From: Cellvibrio sp.
GTDB lineage: Bacteria > Pseudomonadota > Gammaproteobacteria > Pseudomonadales > Cellvibrionaceae
Reading direction: 5' to 3'
DNA: 10,053 nt
NCBI GenBank assembly: GCA_003524365.1
Contig: DQHS01000082.1
Span: 1,113-11,165 of the forward strand
In this document: in pieces, positions 6,190 through 10,053 of the stretch
Numbering within the stretch: position 1 is the first letter of the stretch
Layout of the letters: every line of letters starts with the position of its first letter
Notes under the pieces: generated by a model
Seen by the model: the letters and a program-made list of their open reading frames with translations, nothing else
Database searches by the model: none
Told to the model about the DNA's origin: nothing
Made by a program: the position numbers and the translations under genes

Positions 6190-7338
6190 ATGTCGCAGAT
6201 TATCCAACGCTTCAGCGTCAGTTATGAATTTCCGGTGAGCTTCACGCGGAATACTTTTGCAGTTGAGAACCCGGTGCTGTGCGATATTGTGCGGCGCGCG
6301 GGCGATCGCGAACATAAAGTGTTCCCGGTGGTGGATGCTGATGTACTTAAAAATCACCCGCAACTCATTGACGATTTAACGGAATATGCGCGCTGTCACA
6401 GCGATACAATTAATTTAATTCTACCGCCACTCGTGGTGCGTAGCGGTGAGATTTGTAAAAGCGATCCACAAGAGGTGGAAGAGTTTTATCGCCTGACGCA
6501 GGATTATAAAATTGATCGCCACAGTTTTGTGCTAGTCATTGGCGGTGGTTCGGTGATTGATGCCATGGGTTATGCAGCAGCCACCGCACACCGCGGTATT
6601 CGTTTAATTCGTATGCCAACAACTGTGTTGGGACAAAACGATGCGGGCATAGGGGTAAAAAATGCGGTGAACTTTTTAGGCCGAAAAAATTATCTGGGCA
6701 CTTTTGTGCCACCGTTTGCAGTGATTAATGATGTTGCTTTTTTGCAAACCCTGCCCAAACGTGATCAGCGCGCGGGTATCGCCGAAGCAGTAAAAGTGGC
6801 GCTAATCAAAGATGCAGAATTTTTTAATTGGCTATACAACAATCGTCATCTATTGGCGGAATTTGATGAGCAAGCGGTGGCCTATATGATTCGGCGCTGT
6901 GCCGAGTTGCACTTGCATCATATTGCGACCAGCGGCGATCCCTTTGAATACGGTAGTGCACGCCCACTCGATTTCGGTCATTGGTCGGCGCATCGTTTGG
7001 AAGAGTTGTCCGGGCACGATTTACGCCACGGTGAAGCAGTGGCGATTGGTATTGCATTGGACTCACTCTATTCTTCCACCATGAATTTTATTGGGCACGA
7101 GTTGCTGGAAAAAATATTTATCACTTTGCGCGATTTGGGTTTTAGCCTGAGCCATAGTGCATTAACGCGTTTGGATATTCACAAAGCGCTGCAGGATTTT
7201 CGCGAGCATTTGGGCGGCGAGTTATGCATCACCTTGTTAACCGGGGAAGGGCAGGCGGCACAATTTAATTATATCGATCTTGATGTCATGCAACGCAGCG
7301 TCAATAGCCTATGTGAAAACCAGCTATGCGCCAGTTAA
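6190..7338 (+). CDS. eboD: EboD, sugar phosphate cyclase of the 3-dehydroquinate synthase superfamily
   Basis: This 382-residue enzyme belongs to the NAD- and metal-dependent cyclases that turn C7 sugar phosphates into cyclitols. GGGSVID (118-124) is the nucleotide-binding turn. The presumed metal ligands are E199 in AGIAEAVK, H264 in DFGHWSAHRLE and H280 in RHGEAVAIG, matching the Glu/His/His triad of dehydroquinate synthase. The active-site loop QNDAGIGVKNAVN (149-161) differs from the AroB form (QVDSSVGGKTxVN) and resembles 2-epi-5-epi-valiolone synthase-like cyclases, so this is probably not the shikimate enzyme AroB. The expected substrate would be sedoheptulose 7-phosphate or a related sugar, but that is inference. 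The last 13 bases overlap the start of eboE. Confidence 0.88.
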   Translation: MSQIIQRFSVSYEFPVSFTRNTFAVENPVLCDIVRRAGDREHKVFPVVDADVLKNHPQLIDDLTEYARCHSDTINLILPPLVVRSGEICKSDPQEVEEFYRLTQDYKIDRHSFVLVIGGGSVIDAMGYAAATAHRGIRLIRMPTTVLGQNDAGIGVKNAVNFLGRKNYLGTFVPPFAVINDVAFLQTLPKRDQRAGIAEAVKVALIKDAEFFNWLYNNRHLLAEFDEQAVAYMIRRCAELHLHHIATSGDPFEYGSARPLDFGHWSAHRLEELSGHDLRHGEAVAIGIALDSLYSSTMNFIGHELLEKIFITLRDLGFSLSHSALTRLDIHKALQDFREHLGGELCITLLTGEGQAAQFNYIDLDVMQRSVNSLCENQLCAS

Positions 7339-8429
7339 CTTACTGCAGCAATATTCACCCTGGCGAATCCTGGCAACATGTGCTGGATAATCTTGAATCC
7401 CATGGTCTGAGTGTTAAACAACAAGTTTCACCGTCTGCAGTATTTCCCTTGGGGCTGCGTATCGCCCAACAGGCCAGTGTGGAATTGGATGATGCGCAAA
7501 TCGCCCACTTTCGTCAGTGGTGCGAAAAACACGATTGTTATCTGCTCACCATTAATGGTTTCCCCTACGGCACTTTTCACGATCAACCAGTTAAAGAAGC
7601 GGTCTATGAGCCCGACTGGCGCACGCAGGAGCGTGTGGTCTATACCAAACGTTTGGCTGATCTGGCGGTGGCGCTGACTACGCGCGCGCAACAATTATCT
7701 ATTTCTACTGTGCCCATTGCGTTTAAAAAAGGTTTTGCTGATGGCGATTGGCCACTGGTGCGTGAGAACTTGATCGCTGTGCTTACGCATTTGCGCGCGC
7801 TTTATGAACGCACTGGTATTCTGATTCAGTTGGCGCTTGAACCTGAGCCCTGTTGTGTATTGGAAACTACAGAAGAAACTATCGACTTTTTTGCACGCAT
7901 GGATTTTCCGGTAGAGCTGCAAAGGTTTATTGGAATTTGTTTTGACTGCTGCCATCAAGCGGTAGAATTTGAAGATGCCGCCGATGTGCTTGTACGTTTG
8001 CGTGCAGCCAATATCACCATTGCCAAAGTGCAAGTCTCTAGTGCCTTGCGTGCGCAGGGTGAGGAAATAAAGCAGCTCTTTCAATTTAATGAGCCGGTAT
8101 ATTTGCATCAGGCCGTTGCAAAACATGCGCAGGGTATGCATCGTTTTAGCGATTTGCCTGAACTGCAAATTGCATTGTTAAATGGTGCAGACTACAGCGA
8201 ATGTCGCGTTCACTTTCATGTACCCATTTTTATTGAGCATCTTGGTCATTGTTCTACCACCCAATTTTTTCTGAAGGATTTTCTACCGCTGTTGGATGCG
8301 TCCATCCCGTTGGAAGTGGAAACCTACAGCTTTAAAAATCTGCCCGCCCACTTACGTGATTATCCACTGGATGTTTCCATTGCGCGCGAATTGCAATGGG
8401 TTAAACAACTGCTCGATCAAAATAATTAA
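7326..8429 (+). CDS. eboE: EboE, xylose-isomerase-like TIM-barrel protein (metabolite traffic protein)
   Basis: The 367-residue product starts MRQLTYCSNIHPGESW, which matches the usual start of EboE and fixes the ATG inside the end of eboD (13-base overlap, likely translational coupling). It has the AP endonuclease 2/xylose isomerase barrel fold, with candidate metal or substrate residues in LALEPEPCC (E172, E174), GICFDCCH (D207, H210), HFHVPIF (H296, H298) and LEVETY (E330, E332). Barrels of this type are isomerases, epimerases or endonucleases; EboE has no proven reaction and is required for function of the cluster elsewhere. Two adjacent-cysteine pairs, C176-C177 and C208-C209, both sit beside putative active-site residues. 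An 89-base gap with repeats separates it from eboF. Confidence 0.9.
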   Translation: MRQLTYCSNIHPGESWQHVLDNLESHGLSVKQQVSPSAVFPLGLRIAQQASVELDDAQIAHFRQWCEKHDCYLLTINGFPYGTFHDQPVKEAVYEPDWRTQERVVYTKRLADLAVALTTRAQQLSISTVPIAFKKGFADGDWPLVRENLIAVLTHLRALYERTGILIQLALEPEPCCVLETTEETIDFFARMDFPVELQRFIGICFDCCHQAVEFEDAADVLVRLRAANITIAKVQVSSALRAQGEEIKQLFQFNEPVYLHQAVAKHAQGMHRFSDLPELQIALLNGADYSECRVHFHVPIFIEHLGHCSTTQFFLKDFLPLLDASIPLEVETYSFKNLPAHLRDYPLDVSIARELQWVKQLLDQNN

Positions 8430-8436
8430 GATTTTT

Positions 8437-8498
8437 ATGGATACCCGCGTTCGCGAGTATGACGAAAATGGATACCCGTGTTCGCGGGTATGACAAAA
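8437..8498. repeat. Two tandem REP-like hairpins (31-bp units) between eboE and eboF
   Basis: Copy 1 (8437-8467) and copy 2 (8468-8498) are directly adjacent and differ at only three of 31 positions. Each is a hairpin: ATACCCGCG/CGCGAGTAT (8441-8449 with 8452-8460, one mismatch) and ATACCCGTG/CGCGGGTAT (8472-8480 with 8483-8491, one G-T pair), both around a TT loop and followed by GAC. The motif GGATACCCGCGTTCGCGGG resembles widely dispersed REP-type elements of gammaproteobacterial genomes. They fill nearly the whole gap within an otherwise tightly packed operon and may stabilise or pause the transcript. Confidence 0.8.
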
Positions 8499-8518
8499 AA
8501 GTACAACAGGTAAACCTT

Positions 8519-9883
8519 ATGCAACGAACGCTGGTGATTAATGTGGTGGGGCTAACGCGCAATTTAATTGGCGAGCACACACCCAATTTACGAAAGTTGC
8601 TGGGCAACAGTGTTGATATAAAACCCATGGTTCCCGCCGTTACCTGCGCGGTGCAAGCCACTTACCTCACCGGTAAAACACCGGCAGAGCACGGCATAGT
8701 GGCCAATGGTTGGTATTTTCGTGACCTTAATGAAGTTTGGTTGTGGCGGCAGAGTAACCGTTTAATTCAAGCGCCGAAAATTTGGGATATAGCGCGCGCA
8801 AAAGATTCATCTTTCACCTGCGCTAATACCTTCTGGTGGTACGCCATGGCAACCGGCGCTGACTACACGCTAACGCCGCGTCCACTCTATTGTGCCGATG
8901 GCAGTAAGTTGCCGGATTGTTATACCTACCCACTGGAGTGGCGCGAGGAATTATCGCAAGAATTGGGGCCGTTTCCGCTGTTTCAATTTTGGGGGCCAGC
9001 GACATCAATTAAATCCAGCGCCTGGATTGCCGATGCGGCGATAAAAGTGGAGCTAAAAAAATCCCCCAGTTTGCAATTGGTGTATTTGCCGCATTTGGAT
9101 TACTGCTTACAAAAAGTCGGTCCCCAAGGCGATATTAAAAAAGACCTGCAAGAAGTGGATGGGTTGGTGGGTAAGCTGCTCGACTTTTTTAGCGCGCGCG
9201 ATTGCCGGGTGATCGTGTTATCGGAATACGGTATTGGTGCGGTGGATAAACCGGTTCATCCCAATCGTATTTTGCGCGAAGCCAATTTGCTCGCTGTAAA
9301 AACCGATTTGGGGCGCGAATATTTAGAGACAGCAACCAGTAAAGCGTTTGCAGTGGCCGATCATCAAATCGCCCATGTGTATATTCAAGACGCGGAATTA
9401 ATTCCCACAATAAAACAATTATTTGAGCAGCAACCGGGGATCGCACGAGTATTGGATGCCGAGGGAAAACGCGAATTGGGGCTGGATCATGAACGTTCGG
9501 GCGAGCTTATTTTGTTAGCCGAAGCCAATGCCTGGTTTACCTATTATTATTGGTTGGACGATAACAAAGCACCAGATTTTGCGCCGACGGTAGAGATCCA
9601 TCGCAAACCCGGTTATGACCCTTGTGAGTTATTTTTTAATCCAAAATTGCGTTTCCCTATGCTCACTATGGCGGGCAAAGTACTGCGTAAAAAATTAGGC
9701 TTCCGCTATTTAATGGATGTGATTTCGATGCAGCCGGAGCAAGTAAAAGGTTCGCACGGTTTGGCGTTATCGGGTGCAGACTCTACGCCCATTTTTATGT
9801 CCACCGAGGCGCGGTTGGTTCCCAGTGAACCCATCGCCGCTACCGATGTATGCGATTTAATGCTGCGCCATGTGTTTGATTAA
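8519..9883 (+). CDS. eboF: EboF, alkaline-phosphatase-superfamily protein (nucleotide pyrophosphatase-like) with altered metal site
   Basis: The 454-residue product has the fold signatures of type I phosphodiesterases: a nucleophile region PAVTCAVQATYLTG (T42), KTPAEHGIVANGWY, YLPHLDYCLQKVGP (D194) and SHGLALSG (H413). The start at 8519 was chosen because MQRTLVINVVGL begins the first strand and CAGG lies eight bases upstream; the in-frame ATG at 8459 lies inside the REP-like repeat and would add repeat-derived residues. Compared with canonical enzymes of the superfamily, the first metal Asp is replaced (VVGL at 9-12), the DxxxH motif reads DYCLQ (Q198), and the usual S-D-H-G reads SEYG (235-238). 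ADHQIAH (280-286) may supply other ligands. From memory these changes are family-wide in EboF. Function is unknown. Confidence 0.88.
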   Translation: MQRTLVINVVGLTRNLIGEHTPNLRKLLGNSVDIKPMVPAVTCAVQATYLTGKTPAEHGIVANGWYFRDLNEVWLWRQSNRLIQAPKIWDIARAKDSSFTCANTFWWYAMATGADYTLTPRPLYCADGSKLPDCYTYPLEWREELSQELGPFPLFQFWGPATSIKSSAWIADAAIKVELKKSPSLQLVYLPHLDYCLQKVGPQGDIKKDLQEVDGLVGKLLDFFSARDCRVIVLSEYGIGAVDKPVHPNRILREANLLAVKTDLGREYLETATSKAFAVADHQIAHVYIQDAELIPTIKQLFEQQPGIARVLDAEGKRELGLDHERSGELILLAEANAWFTYYYWLDDNKAPDFAPTVEIHRKPGYDPCELFFNPKLRFPMLTMAGKVLRKKLGFRYLMDVISMQPEQVKGSHGLALSGADSTPIFMSTEARLVPSEPIAATDVCDLMLRHVFD

Positions 9884-9904
9884 TTTTTTATATTGGAATT
9901 AACA

Positions 9905-10053
9905 ATGAAAATAAAACCATTCCTGGCCCTGTGTCGCATCAGCAATTTACCAACGGTATGGATGAACGTGCTCACCACCATGGTATTAATTGATCTGGCT
10001 ATTCCCAATGCAGTGCAGTGGTGTTGGTTGCCGGTATTGGCGTTGGCCTTATC
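9905..10053 (+). CDS. eboC: UbiA-like prenyltransferase EboC, N-terminal fragment cut by the window end
   Basis: Forty-nine codons are visible. The start MKIKPFLALCRISNLPTVW contains the RISNLPTVW sequence (11-19) that opens many UbiA-family membrane prenyltransferases, and two hydrophobic stretches follow (about 22-34 and 40-49). GGA eight bases upstream of the ATG serves as ribosome site, and the gene begins 21 bases after eboF. UbiA enzymes attach polyprenyl chains to aromatic or cyclic acceptors in the inner membrane; EboC would be the lipid-attaching step if the operon makes a carrier molecule, which is a hypothesis. The Asp-rich motifs that would prove activity lie beyond the window. 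Confidence 0.8.
   Translation, partial: MKIKPFLALCRISNLPTVWMNVLTTMVLIDLAIPNAVQWCWLPVLALAL

Noticed and set aside
7695..8168. Minus-strand open frame (157 codons) opposite eboE
   Set aside because: It lies wholly within the well-supported eboE gene, and its translation shows no family motif.
8437..8498. CRISPR array
   Set aside because: There are only two directly adjacent units without spacers; they are tandem hairpins of REP type.
8459..8518. Upstream ATG at 8459 as the eboF start
   Set aside because: The added 20 residues are translated from the second REP-like repeat, and the first strand of the fold begins directly at 8519.

Overview
The window looks like chromosomal DNA of a polysaccharide-degrading gammaproteobacterium, most likely of the Cellvibrio/Cellvibrionaceae type. 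This placement is inferred from gene content and the general look of the proteins; no marker gene is present. All supported genes are on the + strand, in two unrelated functional blocks.

Block 1 (1-4203) holds carbohydrate-active enzymes. It opens inside a GC-rich gene for the C-terminal 542 residues of a GH74-type (xyloglucanase) beta-propeller protein with seven Asp-box repeats, which ends at 1631. A hairpin terminator follows at 1748-1784. A 484-base, mostly AT-rich spacer with several short inverted repeats leads to a secreted GH29 alpha-L-fucosidase (2116-4203) carrying two F5/8-type-C (CBM32-like) modules and a chitobiase-type C-terminal domain between them. A perfect 14-bp hairpin lies just after it. 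The base composition changes sharply between the two genes: about 60 % GC in GH74 and about 40-45 % in the fucosidase, by eye on sampled lines.

A 344-base gap (4204-4547) holds no gene but several structured elements: the hairpin, a pyrimidine-rich tract, a dyad that could be an operator, and a 10-bp inverted repeat shortly before the next start codon.

Block 2 (4548 to the window end) is an ebo (EDB-type) operon in the order eboA, eboB (TatD-like hydrolase), eboD (sugar phosphate cyclase of the dehydroquinate-synthase superfamily), eboE (xylose-isomerase-like TIM barrel), eboF (alkaline-phosphatase superfamily) and eboC (UbiA-like prenyltransferase, cut by the window end). Gaps are 55, 18, -13, 89 and 21 bases, which fits one transcript. 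The 89-base gap between eboE and eboF contains two tandem 31-bp REP-like hairpins. The family is known from cyanobacteria (export of scytonemin precursor to the periplasm), from Pseudomonas fluorescens NZI7 (nematode repellence) and from eustigmatophyte algae. The molecule it makes or moves is not established, so this is a known but mechanistically unsolved system. No PKS, NRPS or pigment pathway is visible here that would name its cargo.
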